NCBI RefSeq assembly: GCF_006575665.1
Contig: NZ_CP041253.1
Location: 3,571,001-3,635,000 of the forward strand
Source: Echinicola soli
GTDB taxonomy: Bacteria; Bacteroidota; Bacteroidia; Cytophagales; Cyclobacteriaceae
DNA: 64,000 bases
Reading direction: 5' to 3'
Shown: in pieces, positions 45,193 to 55,733 of the stretch
How positions within the stretch are numbered: position 1 is the stretch's first letter
How the letters are laid out: each line of letters starts with the position of its first letter
The notes under the pieces: generated by a model
Databases searched by the model: none
Told to the model about the DNA's origin: nothing
The model's input: only the letters and a program-made list of their open reading frames with translations
Program-made: the position numbers and the translations under genes

Positions 45193-46596
45193 ATGCGATT
45201 ATTTAGATCAATAGGTTTTTTAATTCTCCTATTCATGGTGATGGGTAAATCTCCCGTAAAGGCCCAAAGTAAAGCGGAGGGAGATTGGAAGGGTGTTTTG
45301 GAAGTAATGGGGCAAAAGTTGCCATTGGTCTTTCATTTGAATAAGACGGATGAAAAGTGGGAGGGTACCATGGACAGTCCAAAACAAGGGGCCACAGGCA
45401 TTTCCTTGAATGAGGTTTCAGTTGACTCTTCGAACGTTTCCTTGGGTATCAGTAGACTAAATATCAGCTATAATGGTAAGGTGGAACAGGATACCATTCG
45501 GGGTACGTTTTCCCAGGGTGGCATGGAGTTTCCCCTTGTGCTGGCGAGGTTACCAGAGGGGGATCAGGGCATGGGGAAAAGGCCACAGGAACCGAAAGGG
45601 CCTTTTGATTATGAAGAAATCGAGACTTCCTTTACGAATGTTGCAGCAGGGATAACCCTTAAAGGTACCATCACAAAGCCTAAAGGCATGGGGCCGTTTC
45701 CTGCAGTAATATTGGTCAGTGGCTCTGGGCCTCAGGATCGAAACGAAGAAATGTTTGGCCATAAGCCGTTTTTGGTTTTAGCAGATTATTTTACACAAAA
45801 TGGGATTGCCGTGCTACGATATGATGAGCGTGGAGTAGGGGGATCTGAAGGGGATTTTGATGGTGCATCTACTTTTGATTTTGCCGATGATGCAGAAGCT
45901 GCCATGACACATCTCAGGAAGTTCCCTTTTGTCAATCAGCTCAAAGTGGGGGTGATAGGTCACAGTGAAGGAGGCATGATCGCTTGGATGATGGCAGCCA
46001 AGCACAACGGGCTATGTTTTGCGGTTACTATTGCCGGGCTCACGGTTCCCGTGCCCCAATTGATGAAACAGCAAGTCAGGGACCTTTTAGCGTCAGTAGA
46101 AGCTCCGGAGGAACAGAAGAAAAGAGAGGAAGAAGTTATCGGTATTTTTTATGAAGTATTGGCCCAAACCAACGATTATGATAGTCTGGAGATAGTGCTT
46201 CCTGCCAGGTTGGAGGAGTATCTTGTGGGGGCAGGGGAGCATTATACTGAGGATGAACTTGAGGATTTTGTGTCGAAATATGCCAATATTCTAAATCCGT
46301 GGTTCTTTGCATTTGCTAAAATAAATCCTCAGGAATATATCCGGAAAACTGAAATTCCCGTATTAGCGCTTTTTGGCGATAAAGACATCCAGGTAAATGG
46401 CAGCATTAATTATGAGGTTTTGGAAGTGATGAAAGAAGAAAATGGAAAAGGGAATTTCACGATAAAATTGTATCCTGATCTCAATCACCTTTTTCAACAT
46501 AGCAGTACCGGGTCAATGGCTGAATATGGTGCCATTGAAGAGACCTTTAGCGATGAAGTGATGGAAGATATTGCCCAGTGGGTATTAAGTCAATAA
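45193..46596 (+). CDS. secreted alpha/beta hydrolase with an N-terminal lipocalin-like domain
   Basis: 467 residues from the ATG at 45193 (MRLFRSIGFLILLFMVMG...VKAQ), which gives a normal signal peptide; the frame extends 20 codons upstream. Residues about 30-130 form a beta-rich domain (GDWKGVLEVMGQKLPLVFHL) often fused to such hydrolases. The hydrolase domain has VILVSGSGPQDRNEE, RYDERGVGGS, the nucleophile in GVIGHSEGGMIA, the acid in LALFGDKDIQV and the histidine in YPDLNHLFQ. Probably a periplasmic esterase or peptidase-like hydrolase of unknown substrate. Confidence 0.88.
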   Translation: MRLFRSIGFLILLFMVMGKSPVKAQSKAEGDWKGVLEVMGQKLPLVFHLNKTDEKWEGTMDSPKQGATGISLNEVSVDSSNVSLGISRLNISYNGKVEQDTIRGTFSQGGMEFPLVLARLPEGDQGMGKRPQEPKGPFDYEEIETSFTNVAAGITLKGTITKPKGMGPFPAVILVSGSGPQDRNEEMFGHKPFLVLADYFTQNGIAVLRYDERGVGGSEGDFDGASTFDFADDAEAAMTHLRKFPFVNQLKVGVIGHSEGGMIAWMMAAKHNGLCFAVTIAGLTVPVPQLMKQQVRDLLASVEAPEEQKKREEEVIGIFYEVLAQTNDYDSLEIVLPARLEEYLVGAGEHYTEDELEDFVSKYANILNPWFFAFAKINPQEYIRKTEIPVLALFGDKDIQVNGSINYEVLEVMKEENGKGNFTIKLYPDLNHLFQHSSTGSMAEYGAIEETFSDEVMEDIAQWVLSQ

Positions 46597-47929
<1,333 letters not shown>

Positions 47930-47954
47930 TTACTGACCTAACCATATAAAAAGG

Positions 47955-47986
47955 ACCCGACAGGATGTTTTCTGTCGGGTTTTTTT
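47955..47986 (+). terminator. rho-independent terminator of gapA
   Basis: ACCCGACAG (47955-47963) pairs with CTGTCGGGT (47972-47980) around an 8-base loop, followed by T6. Confidence 0.85.
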
Positions 47987-48037
47987 GTGTAATGGTTGAT
48001 GGTCCGGAGAGGTGGTTTTTTGCAGGGTCTTCCTACC

Positions 48038-48802
48038 TTAATCCCAAATGCCATTTGATCTGGTAAGGATCTCTGGAGTGCTATCTGTTATCAAAATGGT
48101 ATGTTCATGTTGGGTCACAAAACCGCCTTTGTTTCCCACAAGTGTCCAACCATCGTCCAGGGTATCGGCGTAAGTGGATTTAGTGGCAATGAACGTTTCC
48201 ACCGCCACAGTGGTATTTTTCTTAAACCGTTCACGATTGCTTTTTACCCTGTAGTTTAAGATGTCCTCTGGTTGTTCATGTAGACTTTTGCCCACCCCAT
48301 GTCCTGCAAGGTTTTTGATCACTTTATAGCCTCTTTTCTTGGCTTCACTTTCTATCAAAAAGCCGATATCTGCAATTTTGATACCGCCCTTAATACTTGA
48401 AATAGCTTTTTTAAGAATTTCCTTGGATGCGTTGACAAGGGGCTGGTGATGATGAATGTCTTTGCCGAGGACAAATGATCCACCATTATCCGACCAAAAA
48501 CCGTCCAATTCAGCGGATACATCTATATTGATCAAATCCCCTTCTTTTAGCACCCTGGCATTTTTAGGAATCCCATGGGCTACTTCCTTATTTACGCTGA
48601 TGCAGGTATATCCCGGAAATCCATACGTTTCATAAGGTGCTGATTTGGCACCATATTCTTTCAAAATAGCACCGCCATACTCGTCGAGTTCTTTTGTAGT
48701 CATCCCAGGTTGGGCGTATTGGCTCATTAATTTAAGCGTTTGTCCTACGGCTTCACTGACGCGCTGCATTCCAAGTAATTCTGATTCTTGTGTGATCGAC
48801 AT
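48038..48802 (-). CDS. map: methionine aminopeptidase, type I
   Basis: 254 residues from the ATG at 48800-48802 (MSITQESELLGMQRVSEAVG). The frame runs to a TTG at 48841, but a TAAATTTG promoter box covers that TTG. It removes N-terminal methionine. Metal ligands are present: Asp in NIDVSAELDGFWSDN (two), His in LAGHGVGKSLHE, Glu in VAVETFIAT and Glu in VTQHEHTILI. The substrate histidine is in EVAHGIP. It is the short form without a zinc-finger extension. Confidence 0.94.
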   Translation of the reverse strand: MSITQESELLGMQRVSEAVGQTLKLMSQYAQPGMTTKELDEYGGAILKEYGAKSAPYETYGFPGYTCISVNKEVAHGIPKNARVLKEGDLINIDVSAELDGFWSDNGGSFVLGKDIHHHQPLVNASKEILKKAISSIKGGIKIADIGFLIESEAKKRGYKVIKNLAGHGVGKSLHEQPEDILNYRVKSNRERFKKNTTVAVETFIATKSTYADTLDDGWTLVGNKGGFVTQHEHTILITDSTPEILTRSNGIWD

Positions 48803-48838
48803 GGTTTGATTTTTTTGCTGGCTTTGAGTAAAGAAAAC

Positions 48839-48868
48839 CAAATTTAACTAAAAGGAGTGCATTTCCAT
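48839..48868 (-). promoter_or_regulatory. candidate promoter of map
   Basis: TAAATTTG at 48839-48846 on the minus strand is an exact -7 match. After a 19-base spacer the -33 triplet reads ATG instead of TTG. The leader would be about 32 bases. Confidence 0.35.
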
Positions 48869-48997
48869 GCCTTTTACCATTGCATTCAGGGCACATTAAA
48901 ACACTAAATTTTCTTCATGTATCCCTAAGCGAAAAAGAGGTTGCACCATTGGTTTTTGGATGCAACCTCTTAGGAAGGTGAAATAATTCCTGACTAC

Positions 48998-50536
48998 TTA
49001 ATCCATGACGATTTTATAGCTCGGATCATTGTCGGCATAGTTGACATTGATGATTTTTTCAGCCTTCTCCAGTAAGGTTTTTGAGCTGGTGCTCAGGTGA
49101 CGGATATAGACGGTCTTTCCGGCCTTGTAATACCTTTCGGTAACTTTGTGCACTGCATCTATTCCAGAGTGATCTACAATCCTACTTTCTGCAAAATCAA
49201 TAATAATTTCTTCGGGATCATTAATAGGATCAAATTTTTCACTAAAGGCCAGCGCAGAGGCAAAGAACAGCGGGCCATAGATTTCATAGTGCTTCACACC
49301 GTTTTCATCTACGCGCTTTCTTGCACGGATCATTTTGGAGTTTTCCCAAGCAAATACCAATGCGGCGATCACCACCCCAATAAGCACGGCCAAAGCCAGG
49401 TTATGAAGGAATACGGTAATCAGGGTTACGACGACCATTAGGATGACATCAGAAGTAGGTACTTTTTTGAAGATTTTAAGGGAAGCCCATTCAAATGTAC
49501 CAATGGCTACCATGAACATCAGCCCAACCAATGCAGCCATGGGAATCATTTCGATATAGTTGGATAAGAAGAGAATAAAGGTCAACAAACCGAGCGAGGC
49601 TACTATTCCAGAGATTCTGTTCCTACCTCCGGCATTCACGTTGATTAGGCTTTGTCCAAGCATGGCGCAACCGCCCATTCCTCCAAAGAAACCGGTAGTT
49701 GTATTGGCAATTCCCTGCGCAATGCATTCTTTGTTACCATTGCCGCGGGTTTCGGTGATTTCATCTACCAACGTAAGGGTCAGAAGGCTTTCAATCAATC
49801 CCACACCAGCCATAATCACGGAATAAGGAAGGATAATCATAAAAGTTTCCCAGTTTAAGGTAACCATTGGCAGATGGAATTCTGGTAGGCCTCCTGATAT
49901 GGATGCCATATCCCCGACTGTTTTGGTGTCTACATTGCCAAAAATCACAATCCCGGAGATCACCAGTATTGCGGCCAAGGCAGAAGGGATCACTTTGGTG
50001 AGTTTTGGAAGGAATTTGATGATGACCATGGTCAGGATTACCAGGGCAAGCATAATCCAAAGAGGAGGGCCGGTGATCCACTCTTTTACGCCCGGGCTTG
50101 TTTCGATCTTAAACTGCTCGAACTGGGAAGTGAAGATAATAACTGCAAGTCCGTTTACAAATCCATATATGACAGGATGAGGCACTAGCCTGATGAGTTT
50201 TCCGAGTTTCAAAACCCCTATCAGTACCTGGATTATACCCATTAATACAACTGCGGCGAAAAGAAATTCTATGCCATGGGATTGGACCAAAGCCACGACG
50301 ACAACTGCAATGGCTCCAGTAGCTCCTGAGATCATGCCCGGTCGTCCTCCGAAAATAGAGGTGATCAGAGAAATAATGAATGCCGAATAGAGTCCTACCA
50401 ATGGCGATACCTGTGCTATGAGAGCAAAGGCCACTGCTTCAGGCACCAAGGCCAAGGCTACAGTAAAGCCAGAAAGTACTTCATCCTTTAAGCTGGATTG
50501 CTTGGGACGAAATAGATTAAAGAACATTTGTGTCAT
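48998..50536 (-). CDS. SulP family anion transporter with STAS domain
   Basis: 512 residues with about ten to twelve membrane segments followed by a cytoplasmic STAS domain (from about residue 410). Family motifs: SGFTVALALVPEAVAFALIA, VGLYSAFIISLITSIFGGRP and SGATGAIAVVVVALV. The STAS part has IIDFAESRIVDHSGIDAVH, where the serine aligns with the phosphorylatable site of anti-sigma antagonists. SulP proteins carry sulfate, bicarbonate or dicarboxylates; no carbonic anhydrase gene adjoins it, so the anion is open. ATG at 50527 is an alternative start. Confidence 0.92.
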   Translation of the reverse strand: MTQMFFNLFRPKQSSLKDEVLSGFTVALALVPEAVAFALIAQVSPLVGLYSAFIISLITSIFGGRPGMISGATGAIAVVVVALVQSHGIEFLFAAVVLMGIIQVLIGVLKLGKLIRLVPHPVIYGFVNGLAVIIFTSQFEQFKIETSPGVKEWITGPPLWIMLALVILTMVIIKFLPKLTKVIPSALAAILVISGIVIFGNVDTKTVGDMASISGGLPEFHLPMVTLNWETFMIILPYSVIMAGVGLIESLLTLTLVDEITETRGNGNKECIAQGIANTTTGFFGGMGGCAMLGQSLINVNAGGRNRISGIVASLGLLTFILFLSNYIEMIPMAALVGLMFMVAIGTFEWASLKIFKKVPTSDVILMVVVTLITVFLHNLALAVLIGVVIAALVFAWENSKMIRARKRVDENGVKHYEIYGPLFFASALAFSEKFDPINDPEEIIIDFAESRIVDHSGIDAVHKVTERYYKAGKTVYIRHLSTSSKTLLEKAEKIINVNYADNDPSYKIVMD

Positions 50537-51057
50537 GTCTTTTGCTATTTATAGATAGTATGAAATGTGATTGTACAAGAAATCTGGACAGCCAATCGGT
50601 TTGGCTACCATGACATAAATGGTGTCAAAAAAAAATCTACTCAGGGTGGAGTAGGGGTGGACTTTATGATAATATTGTTTTCCATCAGAATCGTAAAGGT
50701 AACGTTTTTTGCAGGATACCAAATAATCTTTTAGGTTTTAACTAAGTTGGTTCAACTTAGTGATTATTTGGAAAAGCCCTATTGCTACCAGAAATTTCTA
50801 AATTGTTTATTTTGAAACAAAATTAGCGTTTTGTTATGGATAATTCAAATTTAGTGTGGCTTATTAATTGTTGGATAAATAAGATTTACTTTATTTATTC
50901 ATTCGTAAACCTCTATGGGTAAGTGAGTTTTGGTATTGTAAATAATACTAATTACAGGTATTTATAATTTCGTAACATTTTAATAAATTAAGGTAATGTT
51001 GGTCTAAAATTAGAATGACAACAGTTTTTTGAATTTAGCAACCTAAATGACACACTA
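50537..51057. other. gene-free stretch between sulP-type and cfa genes
   Basis: 521 bases between divergent genes. Its most marked feature is the compound hairpin at 50719-50771. The flanks are AT-rich. No promoter matching both consensus boxes was found. Confidence 0.5.
50719..50771. other. compound hairpin, possible RNA or protein-binding element
   Basis: Outer arms CCAAATAATC (50719-50728) and GATTATTTGG (50762-50771) and inner arms ACTAAGTTG (50741-50749) and CAACTTAGT (50753-50761) are all perfect. The loop is GTT. The right side is continuous while the left has a 12-base bulge. No T tract follows, so it is not a simple terminator. Confidence 0.45.
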
Positions 51058-52197
51058 ATGGACTCCTACAAAAAGACCATAGCTGAGTTGTTGGAATTTG
51101 CGGGTATTCAGCTGAATGGGTCGGCTCCCTATGACCCTAGGATACACCATGATCAATTTTACAGACGCGTGATGAGAGAGGGCTCGCTAGGCCTTGGAGA
51201 AGCCTATATGGAAGGATGGTGGGATTGTGAGCGGCTTGATGAATTTTTTTACAGGATTCTACGTGCAAATCTCGATCAGAAAGTAAAGGGAAACCTAAAG
51301 TTGCTCTGGCAGGGTGTGAAAGCACGGTTGTTCAACCTACAGACCAAGGGCCATTCCAAAGACATCATTGTCCAGCACTATAATGTAGGAAATGACCTCT
51401 ATGAAAAGATGTTGGATGAATACATGATGTATAGTTGTGGCTATTGGCAAGGTGCTGATAACCTGGGTGAGGCGCAAGAGAATAAGCTGGAGTTGATATG
51501 CCAGAAATTGAAACTTAAACCTGGTTTACGTGTACTTGACATTGGCTGTGGCTGGGGTGGTTTTGCGGAGTATGCAGCAAAAAATTACCATGTGGAAGTC
51601 GTGGGGATCACCTTGTCAGTAGAACAGGCCAAGCTCGCTAAAGAGCGATGTAAAGGACTTAATGTGGAAATAAGGATCCAAGACTACCGGGATGTGGACG
51701 AACCCTTTGATCGCATTTTGTCCATCGGGATGATGGAACACGTAGGTGCTAAAAACCACCGGGAATACATGAAGGTGGTAAGCCATAACCTAAAGGACAA
51801 CGGTATTACCTTGGTCCATACTATCGGCAATAATGCATCTTATCAATATACAGATCCATGGATAGATAAATATATTTTCCCAAACAGTCTGATCCCTTCG
51901 GCAGCTCAATTGACCAATGCCATGGAGGGCTATCTTTTGTTGGAGGATTGGCATAATTTCGGATTGCATTACGACTATACTTTGATGGCCTGGCTGGAGC
52001 GTTTTCGCATGGCCTGGAGTGGTTTAAAAAAAGAATATGATAATACTTTTTGCCGGATGTGGGAATATTATCTTACCTGCTGTGCAGGCTCTTTCAGGGC
52101 ACGTAAAAACCAACTTTGGCAGCTGGTGATGGTAAAAGATACTTTTAAGGGAGATTATAAAGCTGTCCGCTCTGTCAATCAAACCCATTCGGTTTAA
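51058..52197 (+). CDS. cfa: cyclopropane-fatty-acyl-phospholipid synthase
   Basis: 379 residues, matching CFA synthase. It adds a methylene group from S-adenosylmethionine to unsaturated acyl chains of membrane lipids. The N-terminal lipid-binding domain (RIHHDQFYRRVMREGSLG, GEAYMEGWWDC) precedes the methyltransferase domain. Its SAM motif is LDIGCGWGGFAEYAA (about residue 162). MEHVGAKNHREYM carries the bicarbonate-site glutamate and histidine, and GNDLYEKMLDEYMMYSCGYW is typical. It is monocistronic by spacing. Confidence 0.95.
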   Translation: MDSYKKTIAELLEFAGIQLNGSAPYDPRIHHDQFYRRVMREGSLGLGEAYMEGWWDCERLDEFFYRILRANLDQKVKGNLKLLWQGVKARLFNLQTKGHSKDIIVQHYNVGNDLYEKMLDEYMMYSCGYWQGADNLGEAQENKLELICQKLKLKPGLRVLDIGCGWGGFAEYAAKNYHVEVVGITLSVEQAKLAKERCKGLNVEIRIQDYRDVDEPFDRILSIGMMEHVGAKNHREYMKVVSHNLKDNGITLVHTIGNNASYQYTDPWIDKYIFPNSLIPSAAQLTNAMEGYLLLEDWHNFGLHYDYTLMAWLERFRMAWSGLKKEYDNTFCRMWEYYLTCCAGSFRARKNQLWQLVMVKDTFKGDYKAVRSVNQTHSV

Positions 52198-52309
52198 TTA
52201 TAGGACTGTTTTGTTCAAGTTACCTGACATTCCACAATGATTTCATGTAGGTTTATGTAAGTTTGTGAAGATCAATTTAGATGCGTTATTCATCATTAAC
52301 CAACTGCTT

Positions 52310-52513
52310 ATGCCTGACGGAAGAAATAGAAAGGATATTCAAATAGGAGACTTGGTAGAAGTGGTCCAAAAACATCACCAACGTACCGGAGAACTTACGG
52401 AAGGATTGGTGAAGAGGATATTGACCAAATCACCCCAGCATCCCCATGGAATAAAAGTGCAACTCGATACCGGTGAAGTAGGAAGAGTGAAAAATATCAT
52501 GGAGGAAGAATAA
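52310..52513 (+). CDS. ywbE: YwbE family small protein
   Basis: 67 residues from the ATG at 52310 (MPDGRNRKDIQIGDLVEVV). This matches the usual 60-70-residue YwbE start; the frame runs to a GTG 15 codons upstream. The signature HQRTGELTEGLVKRILT and HPHGIKVQLDTGEVGRV is clear. Probably a small SH3-like or OB-like barrel, function unknown. A bidirectional terminator overlaps its stop codon region. Confidence 0.88.
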   Translation: MPDGRNRKDIQIGDLVEVVQKHHQRTGELTEGLVKRILTKSPQHPHGIKVQLDTGEVGRVKNIMEEE

Positions 52514-52541
52514 AAAAAGGAGCGTTTAACGCTCCTTTTTT
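52512..52541. terminator. bidirectional terminator between ywbE and the membrane protein gene
   Basis: GGAGCGTT (52519-52526) pairs with AACGCTCC (52528-52535), with A7 on one side and T6 on the other. The genes on each side converge. Confidence 0.85.
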
Positions 52542-52547
52542 AAATAT

Positions 52548-52979
52548 TTACATCCAAGCACTCCAAGGAATTCTTGAAAGGATCAAAAGCAAAGCAATTC
52601 CATAAAACATATACAGGCTTCTGAATCTGGCCCTGTCTTGCGTCAATTTTTTGGCACGGCTATAACCTACAGTTACCAAGACCACCGCAATAATATTCAT
52701 GAGTGGATGCTCAAGGGCGTACAATCTACTTACAGCATCCCCCATGGCATTTCCGCTGGATAGATTGCTGAATCCCAAGGGGCTAATAAAATAGATGATG
52801 ATGCCTACCAATAACTGAATGTGGAGCGGAATAAGGCCTATAAGCCCAAATTTACGGTCCTTATCAGTAAAGTTCCTGTTGCCCAAAGCACCGATCAGCG
52901 CATAAATAAAAACGGCTATCAAACCGGCCAGGACCAAATAGGCCATTCCGGAGTGAAGATGTTGAATTCCTGTTTGCAT
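52548..52979 (-). CDS. four-helix membrane protein, cytochrome b-like histidines, unknown function
   Basis: 143 residues with four hydrophobic segments: about 13-32, 44-65, 90-110 and 122-138. Histidines lie near the membrane surface in each half (HLHSGMAYL, IPLHIQLLVG, ALEHPLMNII), a pattern seen in small haem b membrane proteins, but haem binding is only inferred. The YSRAKKLTQDRARFRSL loop is basic and so probably cytoplasmic. I recognise it as a type common in Bacteroidota but cannot give a name. It converges with ywbE. Confidence 0.72.
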   Translation of the reverse strand: MQTGIQHLHSGMAYLVLAGLIAVFIYALIGALGNRNFTDKDRKFGLIGLIPLHIQLLVGIIIYFISPLGFSNLSSGNAMGDAVSRLYALEHPLMNIIAVVLVTVGYSRAKKLTQDRARFRSLYMFYGIALLLILSRIPWSAWM

Positions 52980-53087
52980 GTTGTCTCTTATTTTTGATAC
53001 TCAAATTAACGCAAAACTTAGGAGATTTAAACGGATTTTAATCACTTTGTGTTGAGCGGACAGGGGGATTTATTGCTATGGGTTGGT

Positions 53088-53771
53088 TTATTTTATGGTA
53101 TCTGCTTGAAGATTATCGGCATAACTGCTGCCGATTGGAACTGTGTGTTTGTTTACGGTGACTTGATGTCGTTCTATTTTGTCAATTTTTGACTTGTTGA
53201 CAATGAACGAACGATGAATGCGGCAAAAGTAGCTTGGCAACAACTTTTCAGCTTCTGAAAAGGTCATTCTTGTTAAAATCTTGCTTTCGTTTGTCTGGAA
53301 GGTGACATAATTTCCCGATGCCTCCAAGAAGAGAATGTCTTCCAGCTGGACCTTTACCTGTTCATAGCCGGTTTTGAGAAAAATGGAGGTGTTTTCGGGA
53401 TGTTGTTGGTTTTTTAGCATCCAGAGCTCGTTTGCTTTGGTGCAGGCCTTGATGAAGCGGGGGAGGGAAAAGGGCTTAAGGAGGTAATCGACTGCATCGA
53501 GCTCAAAGCTCTTGACGGCATGTTCCGAGTATGCTGTGCTGAATATGATCATCGGGTTATGCTGGGGAAGCTCAGCAAATTCTATCCCTGAAATGTCAGG
53601 CATTTTGATATCCAAAAAGATCAGGTCCACAGGATTTTCCTGTAAGTAGTCCAGTGCCTTGAAGGCATTGGTAAAGGTGTCCTTCAGGTCCACAAAGGAG
53701 ACCTTGGAAGTATGGCTTTTGATTACTTCCAAGGCCATAGGTTCATCATCGATGGCAATTGCGTTGAGCAT
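53088..53771 (-). CDS. LytTR family response regulator
   Basis: 227 residues. The receiver domain (1-120) has acidic residues in AIDDEP, the phosphoacceptor Asp in DLIFLDIKMPDISG (about 54), Thr/Ser in IIFSTAYSEHA and Lys in DYLLKPFSLP. The LytTR DNA-binding domain (about 130-227) has ILFLEASGNYVTFQT, RMTFSEAEKLLPS and FCRIHRSFIVN. It is cotranscribed with the sensor kinase gene, which ends 3 bases before it. Target genes are unknown; LytTR regulators usually bind direct repeats near the promoters they control. Confidence 0.94.
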   Translation of the reverse strand: MLNAIAIDDEPMALEVIKSHTSKVSFVDLKDTFTNAFKALDYLQENPVDLIFLDIKMPDISGIEFAELPQHNPMIIFSTAYSEHAVKSFELDAVDYLLKPFSLPRFIKACTKANELWMLKNQQHPENTSIFLKTGYEQVKVQLEDILFLEASGNYVTFQTNESKILTRMTFSEAEKLLPSYFCRIHRSFIVNKSKIDKIERHQVTVNKHTVPIGSSYADNLQADTIK

Positions 53772-53774
53772 GGA

Positions 53775-55202
53775 TCAGGATTTGTTCATTTGTATGGATA
53801 AATGTACAAAATATTCCATATCATTTTCCCGGATCACCAGTTCGTGGCGCTCTGGGTAGAGCAGCTGGAGCCGTTGCCTGACATTGGGAAGGCCGATACC
53901 AGAGTGCTTTTCTGGGTCATCGTCATTTTTAAGATGGATGCTATTGTGGATGTCCATGTGCAGCGAGCCTTCCAGGCACCTGAGGTTGATCCGTACCCAG
54001 GATTTTTTCTGGAGGCTGATGCCATGTTTAAATGCATTTTCGATAAAAGGGATCAGCAGCATTGGGGCGATGTTGCCCTTGCAGTGCTCATCTTTTCTGC
54101 TGAATTCAATGCTGATATTTTCCTGTGCTTCGATCCGTAGCTGTTGAAGGTCCACATAATTGATCAGGTAGTCAATCTCCCTGTTCAGCGGAATGGTTTC
54201 TTGGGTGTTTTCGTGGAGCATGAACCGCATCATATCGCCCAGCTTTTGGATGCTTTCTGCCGTTTTTTCCGCATTTTCCTGAAGCGAAATCCCATAAATG
54301 GTATTGAGCGCATTGAAGAGGAAATGGGGATTGATCTGGTTGCGGAGTTGTTTGAGGTCTGTGGTTTTTTCCACTAGCTGCACATTGAGTTCATCCATTT
54401 TTTCGATATATCCCTGGTATTTGTGGAACAGTGCATTGGAGATGGGATTGATTACCAAAACCAATAATGCGATGGCTACCAAACCGACCAGGATGGCTTC
54501 TTCATCTCCGGAACCAGCAGCGATTGTTAAAAATAACGCAGCCATAAATCCGATCAACAGCCAATAATAGATTTTTGAAGCCTTGTTTTGGCCTGTTTGC
54601 TTTTTACGATAGACCAAGAAGTAATTATAAATGAAAATGACAATAAGTGAAGGGACTACAAAAGCATAGATAATCAGGATCAGTTCGTGGAAAAAGCGAT
54701 GAAATTTGAACAAAAATGTCAATAGAAATACATACAGCACTACCAACCTGGAAATATTGTATCCCAGATAGTTTGGTGTTGTTTGTGCTATAGTGGCCTT
54801 TTTTAAAAAAGATACCACAAACATGTACCCCACATAGAGCGCCACTGCGGCAAAGTAAAAGGGGATGAACATGTCTTTACCCCATTCTGCCCCCATATAA
54901 AAAGCACCTGTAGCCAGCCATGAAAGGATGAAAATTAACAGGCTAAAAAGAATGAGTTTCCATGTTTTGCCGTCAGTTTGATAAATAGGGACTACTTTCA
55001 TGTGCATAAAATAAAAGGCAGCGAAAAGGATGGCGGGAATGAAAATGGTAGAAAAATACCGTGCCATTTGATCGGGATTTTCCCCTCCGATATAACCTAT
55101 ACTGATTTTACCACCCAGGATATTGGTCAGGATGATCAGGAAGAATACACCTGATACCATCCACCACTCTGTTTGTTTAAATTGTAAAGCTCTTTCTTTC
55201 AT
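53775..55202 (-). CDS. LytS/YehU-type sensor histidine kinase
   Basis: 475 residues from the ATG at 55200-55202 (MKERALQFKQTEWWMV); the frame extends 24 codons further. Eight or so membrane segments to about residue 270 replace a periplasmic sensor domain. A coiled coil then leads to the His_kinase motif LRNQINPHFLFNALNTIYG with the phosphoacceptor His. The HATPase domain follows, with IPFIENAFKHG and GIGLPNVRQRLQLLYP. The ligand is unknown, probably a membrane or surface signal. It forms a two-component pair with the LytTR regulator, 3 bases apart. Confidence 0.93.
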   Translation of the reverse strand: MKERALQFKQTEWWMVSGVFFLIILTNILGGKISIGYIGGENPDQMARYFSTIFIPAILFAAFYFMHMKVVPIYQTDGKTWKLILFSLLIFILSWLATGAFYMGAEWGKDMFIPFYFAAVALYVGYMFVVSFLKKATIAQTTPNYLGYNISRLVVLYVFLLTFLFKFHRFFHELILIIYAFVVPSLIVIFIYNYFLVYRKKQTGQNKASKIYYWLLIGFMAALFLTIAAGSGDEEAILVGLVAIALLVLVINPISNALFHKYQGYIEKMDELNVQLVEKTTDLKQLRNQINPHFLFNALNTIYGISLQENAEKTAESIQKLGDMMRFMLHENTQETIPLNREIDYLINYVDLQQLRIEAQENISIEFSRKDEHCKGNIAPMLLIPFIENAFKHGISLQKKSWVRINLRCLEGSLHMDIHNSIHLKNDDDPEKHSGIGLPNVRQRLQLLYPERHELVIRENDMEYFVHLSIQMNKS

Positions 55203-55398
55203 GTTCAAATTTGGTAAATAATGATGAAGCAATGATAGTCTTTGCCCAAACGGTTCCCAAAAAAATGTGACCAATGACGGGGTTTATGGGATGAAGCGGC
55301 AATTTAGAGAAAAGTATCAAGTAGCAAGACGCAAGTATCAAGATGGAACAAAGGATCAAGCGGAAAAGTTGGGGGGATTAGGGTTGGTTTCGATAGCA

Positions 55399-55434
55399 CG
55401 CAGATGATGCGGATTAATAAGATTTACGCTGATT
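55399..55434. repeat. possible dispersed repeat
   Basis: The segment contains variants of one word, CGCAGAT, GCGGATT and CGCTGAT, separated by AATAAGATTTA. I recall similar CGCAGATTnACGCTGAT segments in intergenic DNA of other Bacteroidota. Only one copy is in this window. Confidence 0.25.
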
Positions 55435-55599
55435 TTTTTATACAGGAGCAGGCCATTCCTATTGCTAAATTAAAGGGAAATATGCTTACCAAAATCACCT
55501 GGAAATCGCTCATCCCCCAGAAATATTGCTGGGTCCGTTATATGCCCAGTTGATTTCCGATTGCTCCCCAAACCTTCCAACCTCATAACCTTGTATAGC

Positions 55600-55626
55600 A
55601 AAAAAAAAGGTGACACGAGGGCCACC
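55600..55626 (-). terminator. minus-strand terminator without an obvious gene
   Basis: On the minus strand GGTGGC pairs with GTCACC (one G-U pair) around a 6-base loop, followed by nine T. No minus-strand gene lies upstream for over 2 kb, so it may end an unrecognised short transcript. Confidence 0.45.
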
Positions 55627-55717
55627 AGTTTAGGGTTTTATAGGTATTGATAGGATGTTTTATTTTTGATTGTTTAAAGTAGTTTAAAATATCATTCCGC
55701 TCCAAACACAAAGTTTC

Positions 55718-55733
55718 CGCAAACGGTTGTGCA
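55718..55733. promoter_or_regulatory. candidate LacI-family operator
   Basis: CGCAAACGGTTGTGCA has the central CG and imperfect dyad of LacI-family sites (GCAAACG against GCACAAC). It lies 120 bases upstream of the lacI-type start, which suggests autoregulation. Confidence 0.4.

Noticed and set aside
50606..50630. TGACA...TGTCA hairpin beside a run of A upstream of the SulP gene
   Set aside because: The A run is on the wrong side for a terminator on the minus strand and the stem is only 5 bp.
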